From positions 4,591,869-4,655,868 of the forward strand of contig CM030867.1 in assembly GCA_018105865.1 (NCBI GenBank): a stretch of 64,000 nt of DNA. The letters run 5' to 3'. The position numbers were made by a program, and so were the translations under genes. Below, piece after piece: positions 46,923-56,915 of the stretch. The number at the start of each line of letters is the position of its first letter. Positions within the stretch are counted from its first letter, which is position 1. Origin of the DNA: Metaphire vulgaris. Lineage: Eukaryota > Annelida > Clitellata > Crassiclitellata > Megascolecidae. The notes under the pieces are model-generated. The model was not told where the DNA came from, ran no database searches, and was given only the letters and a program-made list of their open reading frames with translations.

Positions 46923-48322
46923 TAGGGTTGCCAGATGCATGGGTAGCCAAAGGAGGACAGAGCCAGACGAAAAGGAGGACAGAGGAGTACATTGTATACA
47001 TGAAACCAGCTGTGCAGTGGTTACTGTGCAGTGGTTAAATTACGTAACGCGGTTAGGAGGGTCCGGCCATTTGTTACGAAGTGTGACGACGGGGGGTCCG
47101 GAAATGTTACGTAACGCAAAAAAATTTAAGTGACCGTTTTTGGCTTGTCAGAGATTTTGAAGAGGAAAAACAAGAATGACCTCTTTTTTTGCTTGTCAGG
47201 GTTTATCGAGAGGAAAAATACAAGGATATGAACTTTTTTGCTTGTCAAGACTTTTTGGAGGACGAAAATGGGGGGTCGGCCCGTTGATACGTAATATTTT
47301 AGGGTCTGACGTTTTGTTACGTCGTGTTACGTAGGGGGGTCAAAAAAGTGCCAAAATCGCGTTACGTAATTTTTGTACGGCCCCAGGTCATCGAGTTGCA
47401 TGGCTGATGATGACTAGCCGTTTACTGTTTACAGTCTCTGCGTTTGCTACTGGAAATGAAATTAACATTTTGAGTTTTTGACCAATGACCATAGACTATT
47501 GCATAGACACTAGAGATAGAATGACGAGAGTCGAGTATTTTGGGACTTTGGACAATCGATATTGGTATTATTAAAACGCTATTTTAATATCGATGATTGG
47601 GTAAACTGAGATAACGGACTAAAACGGACAACAACAACGACAACGACCTGTGACTCTTACGCCCGTTTCGGTTTCGGTTCGTGTTCCTCGGATTGTCTTG
47701 CGGTTTTTTGGTGCGCCTCCTTTCTACCAGCCATTTCGTTAGCCTGTGGGAACGACCTAAGTCATTGCGCCGACGAGTCGCCGTCTTCGACTCCAAAAAG
47801 TCGGTTCTACTGGCTCCGTCGTTCATCCGCTGCGGAAGACATGGCTGGATCAGGCGTATTCGTAATGCAACGTATCCAGGTCACATTCGAGCGGAACTGC
47901 GACCGGTACCATAGCAAGATCCTGCGCCATCCACCGCCGCAATGACAATGGACACTATATCGGCGAGAATCTCTGCGGATCTGCGCTCATGGAAGAACCG
48001 GACGAGAGATCAGATGACGACGACGAAGACGACGATAAATAACATTCTAAAGCGCTTTTACCATCCAGCTTAATTAACTAATTAAATTTGTGTAAAGCGC
48101 CTTTGATTTTGATCTATGTCATGTTTACGGCGCTATAAAAATGTCAAGAGTATATATATATAAAACGTATGAAATTCGTCAATACCGCGAGAACGAAAAT
48201 TGATAGCATACAAAAGCTCAAAAGGAGGACATTTTACAATTTTTAGCTTTGCCGGGAGGACGGAGGACACGGACCTAAAAAGGAGGACATGTCCTCCTTT
48301 TGGAGGACGTCTGGCAACCCAA
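46923..48322. mobile_element. hAT-like element, GGGTTGCCAGA ends
   Basis: Exact duplication ggtacatg (46915-46922 and 48323-48330). Ends TAGGGTTGCCAGATG and TTGGGTTGCCAGACG are inverted, with AAAGGAGGACA words just inside both. It contains a nested MITE (about 47030-47393), an unrecognised GC-richer block (47590-48050) and a LINE/SINE-like tail (48050-48150). Confidence 0.9.
47030..47393. mobile_element. MITE with TTACGTAACGCG ends and three GCTTGTC modules
   Basis: The right end GCGTTACGTAATTTTTGTAC is inverted relative to AAATTACGTAACGCGG at 47037. GGGGGGTC words and three modules (47132-47151, 47178-47200, 47231-47249) at about 50-bp spacing lie between. The left border is blurred. A related copy is at 49255-49562. 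Confidence 0.65.
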
Positions 48323-48451
48323 GGTACATGCGAATCTTGAGATCGAGAGACAGTCTACTCTCCTTCCAAATCTTGTTAATTGAAAACACTGCTGTATTCA
48401 AACATAAAGCACAAAACATTGCTTTATTAATTTATTACCCATAATCCTCAT

Positions 48452-48894
48452 CGGTGTCCCGTCACTTCCTGGGCCGTCACTTCCTGGACCGTCACTTCCT
48501 GGACCGTTCCTAATGTTCTATCTGTTATGTGTATGTAAACAAGTGTATACACTATGATATACAAATCGTTGTGATCTGCAATAATACTTAGAATTAGGCT
48601 ACTTACTTAGAATATATAATATAGAAATTCGAGATATTTTACTTACTTCCTTACAATGGTTTGAGTAAGCAGTGGACCAGTGACGCAGACTAGAACTATT
48701 CAAATTTTGAATCGTTGGATTACGGTTACGGTTATTTTTGACCACCTACACTGGGCGGAGGGGTCAAAAACTGCCCAAAAATTGTTGACACAATGGACAG
48801 CCCCCAAAATACCTACCTACCTACCTATAAACCTATTTACTTCCATTTACAATGACGGTCCAGGAAGTGAGGGTCCAGGAAGTGACAGGGAACC
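48452..48894. mobile_element. hAT-like element with GTCACTTCCTGG repeats
   Basis: Exact duplication atcctcat (48444-48451 and 48895-48902). Ends CGGTGTCCCGTCACTTCC and GGTTCCCTGTCACTTCC, with CACTTCCTGGACC repeated three times at the left and twice at the right. Confidence 0.85.
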
Positions 48895-49124
48895 ATCCTC
48901 ATCATCTGCACCGGCTGCACTAACATGATCACTGAGGTCCGACTGCTTGATTTGTCCGCCATTTTACTCAATACACATATAAGTTCGTTGATTGATTGAC
49001 TTAGTTGGGAGAATACGTATAATTTGATATTTGATCTTCTGTTGATAATAAAGATCAAAATCACCGAAAAAGTGATTTAAAGTCAGAGTCAAAGATCACT
49101 AGTAAAAAGTGATCTAGATCAAAG

Positions 49125-50489
49125 TAGTGCTGTTACGGTTTCACCTCGAGCAGTCTCGGTCGGTTTCGGTTCGGTTTGGACCGAAAAACCGCGGTTTCGG
49201 TTCAGTTCGGTTTTTTAACCCTAGGTTAGGGTTAGGGTTAACCCTAACCCTAGGGTTAGCGATAGGTCAACCCTAACCCTATGACCTCTTTTTGCTTTCA
49301 GGGATTTTGGAGAGGAAAAATGATATAATTATGACCTCTTTTTGCTTGTCAGGGTTTTTCGAGAGGAAAAAATACAAGAATGACCTTTTTGAGGACTTTA
49401 ATAAGAAATAAAAATAAAATGACGTTACGCGATTTTTGAAAATGGGGGGTCGGCCCGTTGTGAAGTCATATTTTAGGGGTCCGACGTTGCGTGACGTTGC
49501 TTGACGCAGGGGGGTAAAAAAAGTGACAAATTCGCGTGACGTCATTTATGGACGGCCCCTTTATTTAAGTCACCTCTTTTCAGTTGATGCAAATGCCAAT
49601 AGGCCTAATTTTAAACTCGTCATGATTTAAAGTGGCTTAGGAGGCATTACTGCACGTGTGAAAGCCACTAGGGGCACTAACAGGGCTTGAACCCGCTCCG
49701 TTAGCCTCAGGGATATTTCTAGGATTGTGGATTTGGGGGTGGGGGTGTCTACCTCAATTTTTAAGGTGTCCGGAGCTAATTGGCATTCCACACTAAACTG
49801 GCACTGCGCGACACTACTAATGCAGCCATTTTTAATTGTTTTTACTGATTTCAATAATGACGTCAGACTCTGACTCATCATAGAAATATAGACATGCCAG
49901 AAGAACAACTCTCGTTATTTTAGCGTTTAAGAGCTGTGCATTGATTGAACTGCATTCAAAATGCATTAAATGCATTTAATGCATTGAAAAAAGAGATCAT
50001 AGGGTTAGTGTTAACCTAACCTAACCTAGGGTTTTAACCTAGGTTAGGTTAGCGTTAACCCTAACCTAGGTTAAAACGGAAGAAAACCGTCCAATTTGCA
50101 TGGTCAAAACCGCGGTTTCGGTTCGGTTCGGTCTTGACCGAAAAACCGCGTTTTCGGTTCGGTTCGGTTAACCGTAACAGCACTATATAATGCTCATCAG
50201 TCTGCCGGAAGAAGCTCACTCAACTGAAACCGTTCTCGCCTACATTCATGACAGACTCTTAACCGCAATTGGTCTTTACTGGCCTTTGTCTCCTTGACCT
50301 CTCTGCCATAGATCACAAAATTCTGCTCGAACGACTATCTCTCTGGTTTGGAATATCTGAAATAGCTCACAACTGGTTTCCATCTTATCTTAAATCCCGG
50401 TCTTTTCAAGTGCCCTGTCCTAGCCTAATTTATCTATCTCACAGTGTAGATTTTGGAGTGCCTCAAGGATCTGTTCCGTAACAGCACTA
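49125..50489. mobile_element. hAT-like element, CGGTTTCGGTT subterminal repeats, with a LINE piece inside
   Basis: Exact duplication gatcaaag (49117-49124 and 50490-50497). Inverted ends TAGTGCTGTTACGG. Both ends carry GGTTTCGGTTCGGTT and TTAGGGTTAACCC-like words. A module-bearing MITE (49255-49562) and a LINE fragment (50186-50475) lie inside; the terminal 14 bp occurs on both sides of the LINE fragment. Confidence 0.9.
49255..49562. mobile_element. MITE with GGGGCCGTCCATAAATGAC end and two modules
   Basis: The right end reads GTCATTTATGGACGGCCCC. Inside are GGGGGGTCGGCCCGTTG words and modules at 49282-49302 and 49331-49354. It is related to 47030-47393. The left end was not identified. Confidence 0.6.
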
Positions 50490-52135
50490 GATCAAAGATC
50501 AAAGATCATGAATTGTGATTTTAGATCGTGATCTTTGATCTTTTGATCCAAGATCACTCCTAACACTGATTTGAGGTAAGATTGGAATCAGCGGTGAGCT
50601 ACAGAAGATATTCCAAACCAGAGGGAAAGGTGTTTCAGTAGGAATGTCTTGAGTAGGTATATATTGAGTAGAAATATTAAGGGCTATACAAAAGCTACAA
50701 CTTACAAGTTACGACAACGCGATATTGTGTCGAAAGATTTGGCGTGCTTACTTATTAACTATTGATTTCATATTTTGCGCCATATCTTTTCAACTTTTGA
50801 ACTTCTGAAGCCGTCCAACCAATGAGAATCCTCGAAAAGTTCTTAGAAATTTTAAAACTGAGAAGTGGTTTACAAAGGAAGAGCTTGATCAACATGGAAA
50901 AGGTTAACGAAAAGGTACGTCTTGCTAACTGATATTTATAACTTCACTTGTAGAATTGAGAGTTCTGATGGACATTTTCTCACAGGTAGCAGGATTTTGC
51001 CCTCAGCACATTTTGCTTTCGGAATGTTTTTCCTTCATCGCATAATATTCGCTCCTCTGGGTATTAGAAATGATGCTATAGAAGTGCATAATTATTATTT
51101 TTAAGCGAATGAACGCAGTGAAAACTGAATATTTTATGGCGGTTATTAGATGCCTGCGATAGGACGCCGAAAAATTACCGGTATTATTATTATCCTGTAT
51201 GACTCCATTTTCTCATTGCTCTACGGGTCCACGCTGGATTCTAAAGTAATTTGCTTAATTTTTAGAGTGATCTGTTCCAACTGCTAGAAATCTCGGATTC
51301 AAATTTGACTCTTTTCTAAACTTCGAATCACAAATCTCCCAACTTTCAAAAGCCTGCTTTATTCATATTCGTGACCTTCGTCGCCTACGTCCTTGTCTTG
51401 ATATTAAGACTGCGTCCACAATCGCCACCTCTATAGTCCACTCCAAATTAGATTACTGTAACTCCCTCTACTATAACCTTCCCAAAGCCTCCATCAACAA
51501 ATTGCAATCAATACAAAATGCTTTAGCTCGTGCTGTTACTATGTCACCTAAATTCTCCCATATTTCACCCATACTAAAATCATTACATTGGCTTAAAATA
51601 ACTGAACGTATCCAATATAAGATAATAACACTTACACATAGCTCACTTCAGTCATCAAAACCTGTCTACCTTAGATCACTATTAACCCCTCAGCCTCCTC
51701 GACCCACACGTTCGTCATCTCATCTCACTCTGTCACGCCCGCTAAATCAGTCATCCCTGAAAATTTGCAACCGTGCCTTCTCATATGCTGCACCTGAACT
51801 CTGGAACTCGATCCCAGCTTCCCTTCGCACACTTGGACACTTTAAAACAATAAAATCTGATTGCCCGTTTCCTATAATTCCTGCACTATCTCCTCAAGTC
51901 TTCAGGTATAAAATTAAATCCTTCCTGTTTCTTAAATCATTTCCGCCATAGCTGTAACAACCTAGCCTCACTGCCCTTCGGATATTGACTATTGCCTGGC
52001 TGATCCCACACCTTTCCTATAGCTATTTTAAGAGAGGCTGAGCGCCTAAGAATAAGCAGCTACTGTTGTGCTGCTTTCCAAGGCGCTATAGAAATCCACG
52101 AGATTTTACTTTACTTTACTTACTTTAGGGTTAAA
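50186..52135 (+). mobile_element. second CR1/L2-like LINE copy, in two pieces
   Basis: 50186-50475 covers the RT region up to DFGVPQGSV. 51268-52135 covers the region from PTARNLGFKFDSFL (split by a shift) through LQSIQNALARAVTMSPKFSH, RAFSYAAPELWNSIPASL to the 3' tail GCGCTATAGAAATCCACGAG. The catalytic part between them is absent. The sequence is about as close to 42215-43736 as sister copies would be. Confidence 0.8.
50569..51267. other. no gene recognised
   Basis: AT-rich spacer between the end of a hAT copy and the second LINE piece. A short frame at 50922-51104 has no similarity I recognise. Confidence 0.5.
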
Positions 52136-52373
52136 AATTAATTACTAAATTATTACTTCCACCGTTAATATTATGTGAAAGTTTCACGGAAGGCGACAGC
52201 GTTAAATTTCTAGAGTGTCACGGATATTCGTTGTAGGAGATAGGATGTCTCTTTCATCTTCAGATTGTCGTGTTAGGATACTGCCGATTTCCTTTAAGAA
52301 GTGGAGACCTTCATTGATTGGCCCCATTGTCTCCTGAGCCACAGGAACAAAGTGATACGAGGAAGACAGTTTC

Positions 52374-52416
<43 letters not shown>

Positions 52417-52417
52417 T
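52374..52417. repeat. (ATT)n microsatellite
   Basis: About 15 ATT units adjoining a TATATAGCGCAGTAACAT LINE-like tail on the minus strand. Confidence 0.9.
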
Positions 52418-52928
52418 ACGACATGTTATATAGCGCAGTAACATAGCTGGGGCTAAAGTCCTGAGTGCTTTACATACAGTTGAGTTTTGGAATTAAGGCA
52501 AACCTTGAAGATGTTGGTGACTTCTCTATAGTTAGCACGATATTAGATATAGATTTATATCGAAAAATGATTTCACCACGCCCAGTAATGATGGTCAAAT
52601 CTTTTTTCGATATAAATCTATAGTTAATGTAGTGCTAACCAGTGATATATCAGTTAACTGAAACTGAATGGAAACTGAAATTATTTTTAAAAAGTTAACT
52701 GAAACCAAAATTATTTTCAAAACTAAAACTGAATAGAAACTATAATTTGCAACCCTAGAACCAAAACTGAATAGAAACTAAAATAATTTCCAAAACTGAA
52801 ATTCTAAGTATATATCATAAATTTTTTAAAGGTCTTTTGTGATTTAAATACACAACTTACCTGTTGAGCCTGATTTTGAAAGTGCCATTCCGTTAACAAA
52901 ATTTTACTTGCCTACTTACTTTATCCAT

Positions 52929-54050
52929 AGTGGATATAGTCATGGAGCTAGGATTTAGCTTTATGGCTAGAATCACGGGTATCGTGACTTTTGCTCTATG
53001 GGTAGTCATGGGAGCTGAGTTATGGGGTTAGAGTACCGGTTGCTTTTAGGCAGGAGTTAAATGGCTATGTGGTCTCTGTCAGTATTTTATACAGGCCTCT
53101 TAGGGGGATATCCACATGTATGTATGTTCACAAATTTTTGGAGTTTAGTGCAGTGATAAATAATGTTGTTAACGGTTAACTGGTTAACTGGTCCTAAGAG
53201 CAAGGACCGGTCCTTTTAACTTTGACCGGTTAACCATAATTTCAATTTGAAAACATCAAAACGCTTTGTTGTAGCCGTGCAGGTTGCCGGCATAGGCGGT
53301 GGCGGCATCAAAGTGCTTTGATGTAGCCGCGCAGGATGCCGGCATAGGCGACGGCGGAATCAAAGCGCTTTGATATTGGAACGACACCAGACTGCTGCTA
53401 ACGAGTGGTTAACCGGTCTTTTTTTTGAACGGTTAACCGGTCCTTCAAAACCAGCGGTCTTAACAACCTCAGTGATAAAGGTTGCAATAAAGTCTGCGAG
53501 TTGGCAGATTATATATATATATATAAGAATAGGTTTTTGCTTGGGCCATTTTAAACACCCCTATGCTTGTAAAATCAAACTTAAGTTGACCTGAATTCGA
53601 GTACAGCCAGACAGAGTTTGGAGGGACTGGGTTCTTGGGCTGAGGACGATGCCCCAGGCGTTGGCCGAGCGTTTACAAGACTGCCGCGTTTCTAAGAAAC
53701 AGGAGAAGGAGGTGCTGAGCCGGAGTCTGTATAACAACAGCATTAGCCATAAGGGGTGGATTTTTGTGGGGGGGGGAATCTTCCCGACAGGCCTGTATAA
53801 AACACTGACAAGAGACTACATAGCCATGTAACTCCTGCCAATAAGCAACCGGTACTCTAAACTGATAACTCGACTCCCCAGAGCCGGGACTCTATCCATA
53901 TAGTTAGAGTCACGGCTCCCGGGACTCTGGCTCTATGGGTAGAGTCCTGGTACTGTCACATGGCCCACGTGACACAAACTGGGCCAATCAGAAAGCTCAT
54001 GGGACTTTAGCTTCATGGATACAGTCATGATTACCATGACTGTATCCACT
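52929..54050. mobile_element. fold-back element with ~180-300-bp inverted arms
   Basis: The left arm (52929-53115) and right arm (about 53753-54050, complement) share AGTGGATA.AGTCATGG, TAGAGTACCGGTTGCTT, GCAGGAGTTA.ATGGCTATGT and TTTTATACAGGCCT in the same order. The right arm is longer. Target duplication not resolved. It contains the GGTTAACCGG element 53161-53469. Confidence 0.75.
53161..53469. mobile_element. small element with GGTTAACCGGTCC repeats
   Basis: Direct repeat cagtgataaa at 53151-53160 and 53470-53479. Ends contain GTTGTTAA inverted. Subterminal GGTTAACTGG and GGTTAACCGG words occur, and a GCCGGCATAGGCGGTGGCGG / GCGACGGCGG pair lies in the middle. A fragment of the same family is at 63125-63300. 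Confidence 0.75.
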
Positions 54051-54177
54051 ACCTACTTTATAACAGAACTATACTATGTGCACGATGACTCTGGACTAAG
54101 CCATATGCAGTGGCAGCATTAACATTTAAGAATCACTAAATAGGAGTCTATATCAGTTACATGCCGGTTGCACGTGT

Positions 54178-54297
54178 GCAAATCAAATTTGGACATTTTT
54201 ATGTATGATGCAAAAAAGAATAAGAGTGTTTGCATGGTGGAGACAGCAGATGGAAAAGTGTGTGGGATGAACCTGGCAGGAAAAAATGCTACAAGGT
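54178..54297 (+). CDS. zf-BED exon of a hAT transposase
   Basis: The frame MYDAKKNKSVCMVETADGK then VCGMNLAGKNATR has the zf-BED signature: aromatic-Tyr-Asp start, first Cys of CxxxxxxxxxxC, and GKNAT before the missing His pair. The frame ends at a possible donor ACAAG|gtgagg, after which the histidines would be in the next exon. Located inside the hAT element 52640-54623. Zf-BED fingers bind element DNA in this superfamily. Confidence 0.65.
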
Positions 54298-54641
54298 GAG
54301 GATTGAGGCGTGCAACTTATTTTCCATAGCAAACTTGTTGTTTGATTACTGATAAGAGTCATTGTTTATCATTGGCAAAATTGCAGCTAACTAAATACTT
54401 ATAAAACCAATCCTCCTGGCATCTCCAAGATTTTATGACATTTTTCCTTACCTTATTTATGACATATGTTTCTGCATTGTAACTAAATTTATGTCAAAAA
54501 CTGAAACTGAATAGAAACTAATTTGCAACCCTAAAACTCAAATAGGATAGAAACTATAATTTTCAACCTAAAAACTGAAACTGAATAGAAACTAAAATTA
54601 TTTCCAAAACTGAAATATCACTGGTGCTAACCATAGAGAAG

Positions 54642-55085
54642 TATGTTGATGTTGGGAATGAAGTCGTACCAGCAGATTCCTATGATATGAGGTAAACTTT
54701 TGGTGTGAAAGGTCTCGTGTTCTCAAGTCTTTATACCTCAAAGGCCACGTTTCAGCTGGCTGAATAGAGGAGGGTGGATTGGACAAGCATGCGGTGCATG
54801 CATATCTTGAGTCAGTGAAAGTCGCTTGTCCCTCCAGATCCTGTTGAGTGAGTGCATGATAGAGGATGCCTGGCTTATGCGTCTTTTTAGATTATCTCTG
54901 CAGTAGTCATCAGAAGATTGGATGCTACCTAGATATGTGAAACTGTCTGTTTTCTTCCCAAAATTCACTGGCATAGGCCTATTGCTGAAGCCCAGGGTCT
55001 AGAGTCTAGTTTTAGTCCAACAAGCCTTCAGGTCGAGAGGGTCAGAAGGAAACTGGTGTTATCTGCATAAGTCAAGTCAGATAAT
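54642..55085 (-). mobile_element. RTE-like LINE fragment, minus strand
   Basis: The minus strand reads FTYLGSIQSSDDYCRDNLKR and MHSLNRIWRDKRLSLTQDM, the RTE block after the RT domain. It is the host into which the fold-back MITE and its hAT inserted; its left continuation is 52140-52520. Confidence 0.75.
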
Positions 55086-55153
55086 TGTGCGGACCAAAAA
55101 TGCCTCAAAATGTGCCAATACAGAAATTGGCGGGATAACTACCTTTCACTGTA

Positions 55154-56913
55154 CAGTGCCGTTCATAAGTCTCGCATCACCCATCTGAAAAAGCTATTTA
55201 CAGGCTTTTCTTGGCTTGTCCTTTAAATCCTACGTCATATTCCATCTTATTTTATACCGCTTTGTTGGAAATTCAATTCTGCACCCATTTCCGCAATCAG
55301 TTTGTCTCTTTCATGAACTTTCCCATTGATTATTATACCTGGAAGCGCTAGAGCCGGATTCTGCATAAAACTGGAATCGAAATCATCCAATGAACGTACG
55401 TCCTTCTCAACCAATAGGAGCATCAAATCCCACAGCCAATCGCTGTGCGACAATTTGGTTAGTCAATGTTTCATAGCCAATCACTTTTTTAAGCGCCAAG
55501 TATAAATTCTGTGCTGATAATGTCACTTTAATCACAGGCGATGACAAGCATCTTGGCATGGAGACGAAATCGCGCTTTCTGTCAACGGAGGATTGGATCC
55601 GAATCATTGTTTTGCGCCAGGAAGGGTATTCCAGCCGGCAGATTGCAGCAAAGGTTGGCTGTAGTCAAAGTGCAGCCGTTCGCATTCTGCAGAAGCATCA
55701 GGAGACTGGTAGCACGATGGACCGAAGCCGGAGTGGTCGACCTCGGAAGTCGACCCCGAGAGAAGACAGATCCTTGATAAGGACATCTCTTGCCAACCGC
55801 AGACTGACTGCTCCCGAGCTTCTGCGGGAATGGAAGGAGAAATGTCCTGTCGATGTGTCCATCACCACTGTGAAGAGGCGCTGCTTGGCCTATGGGCTGA
55901 GAGGCTGTAAGGCCGTGAAGAAGCCATTAATGACAGCTGACCAAAGGAAGAAACGCTTGACATGGGCATCAAAATACGGAAAGTGGACAAAACAGGACTG
56001 GGAAAAAGTTCTTTTTAGTGATGAGAGCACATTCTGCGTTCTTGGTAACCATGGCCGAACGTATGTGAGGAGGTTCGCTCATGAAAAATACAAACCCGAG
56101 TGCATGAATCTCTCTGTTAAGCATCCGACTAAGGTCATGGTCTGGCGATGTATGGCAGCCAGTGGTGTTGGAAGACTTCACATAGTCCAGGGAATGGTCA
56201 ATGGGCCAAAATACATTGAGATTTTGGAAAAAGCCATGCTGCCATCTGCTGGAAGTCTGTTTCACGGCAGATATTTCTTCCAAGATGACAATGCTCCATG
56301 CCACCGAGCGAAGGCGGTCACAGATTGGAAGAAAAGAATCAGGTGTCAGACCATTGACTGGCCTGCGCAATCACCAGACCTCAATCCGATAGAGAACCTG
56401 TGGTGCAAAGTGTCCGTCGAGATCTCTAAAAAGCAACCCCGGAACAAGCGAGAACTCATTGAGTCACTATTCTCTGCTTGGTATCGCATCATCACACGGG
56501 AACACTTGATCAAACTGGTCCACTCCATGCCAGAGAGATGCCGCCTGGTAAAAAAGAGCAAGGGCTGGCCAATTAAATATTAATGGTCACCAATATTAAA
56601 AACAGCCCTTTTCAGGGCTACAAAAATAATTTCAAAAGGAAAACGGCGATTGCCATCAACATACCCTGAACACAACTTACACAAGACACAGTGACTTTTA
56701 GGGCACATATTTCTGCTGCTCAACTAATGTCATGGGTAGTTAGAAATCAAACAAAATTTGAAGTTAAAGTCACTGCAGGGTTTCACAAAAGACAATATTA
56801 ATGAAGATAACATACATTGGGAGTCATATACATAGACAAATTTGCCCGTGAAAGCCAAATAAGCGAATTTTGTAACATTTGCAGTGGTGATGCGAGACTT
56901 ATGAACGGCACTG
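55154..56913 (+). mobile_element. complete Tc1/mariner element with identical 28-bp ends
   Basis: TA at 55152-55153 and 56914-56915 flanks inverted ends beginning CAGTGCCGTTCATAAGTCTC; 28 bases are identical on both sides before the first difference. The length of 1760 bp and one central frame fit a full Tc1 element. Unlike almost all neighbours it has no internal insertion, truncation or frameshift, so it arrived recently. Confidence 0.97.
55558..56583 (+). CDS. Tc1-type DD34E transposase, uninterrupted
   Basis: 341 codons, the usual size for a Tc1 transposase, which cuts and reinserts the element at TA sites. The N-terminus has a paired-like helix-turn-helix (residues ~8-50, RQEGYSSRQIAAKVGCSQSA), a GRPRK AT-hook-like linker (~60-64) and a second HTH (~75-112). 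The DDE domain shows LFSDEST (first Asp), YFFQDDNAPCHRAK (second Asp) and WPAQSPDLNPIENLW with the Glu 34 residues after the second Asp. WRCMAASGVG and the C-terminus are also present. The ATG at 55558 is the first in frame. All catalytic residues are intact, so the gene may be functional. Confidence 0.97.
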   Translation: METKSRFLSTEDWIRIIVLRQEGYSSRQIAAKVGCSQSAAVRILQKHQETGSTMDRSRSGRPRKSTPREDRSLIRTSLANRRLTAPELLREWKEKCPVDVSITTVKRRCLAYGLRGCKAVKKPLMTADQRKKRLTWASKYGKWTKQDWEKVLFSDESTFCVLGNHGRTYVRRFAHEKYKPECMNLSVKHPTKVMVWRCMAASGVGRLHIVQGMVNGPKYIEILEKAMLPSAGSLFHGRYFFQDDNAPCHRAKAVTDWKKRIRCQTIDWPAQSPDLNPIENLWCKVSVEISKKQPRNKRELIESLFSAWYRIITREHLIKLVHSMPERCRLVKKSKGWPIKY

Positions 56914-56915
56914 TA

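Larger units (their letters stand above)
46500..48396 (-). mobile_element. RTE-like LINE fragment, minus strand, split by a hAT element
   Basis: The minus strand of 48323-48396 reads FSINKIWKESRLSLDLKIRM and continues at 46922 as YRALILSILLYAAETWTLL, then GRPRKRWIDQLRQL (46560-46660). This is the post-RT region of an RTE-type element. The hAT element 46923-48322 separates the two parts exactly. Confidence 0.8.
48397..50568. mobile_element. second copy of the GATC-rich hAT element, broken by two insertions
   Basis: 48895-49124 and 50490-50568 match 44362-44684, ending in TCCTAACACTG at 50568. Two other hAT-like elements (48452-48894 and 49125-50489) sit inside it, each with an exact target duplication. 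The other end near 48397 is not clear; the left part may be deleted. Confidence 0.75.
52640..54623 (+). mobile_element. hAT element with zf-BED exon, CTGAAACTGAAT subterminal repeats
   Basis: Exact duplication gtgctaac (52632-52639 and 54624-54631). Inverted ends CAGTGATATATCAG and CAGTGATATTTCAG, with many CTGAAACTGAATAGAAACT words inside both. It carries a zf-BED coding segment (54178-54297) and a nested fold-back element (52929-54050). It is probably the 5' part of an autonomous element with most of the transposase lost. Confidence 0.92.
52521..54641. mobile_element. fold-back MITE split by a hAT element
   Basis: Outside the insertion the MITE is only about 129 bp. Its arms, starting CTTCTCTATAGTTAGCAC and CTTCTCTATGGTTAGCAC, include ATAGATTTATATCGAAAAA on both sides. 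The hAT element 52640-54623 is inserted in the right arm. The MITE itself lies in a minus-strand LINE. Confidence 0.8.
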
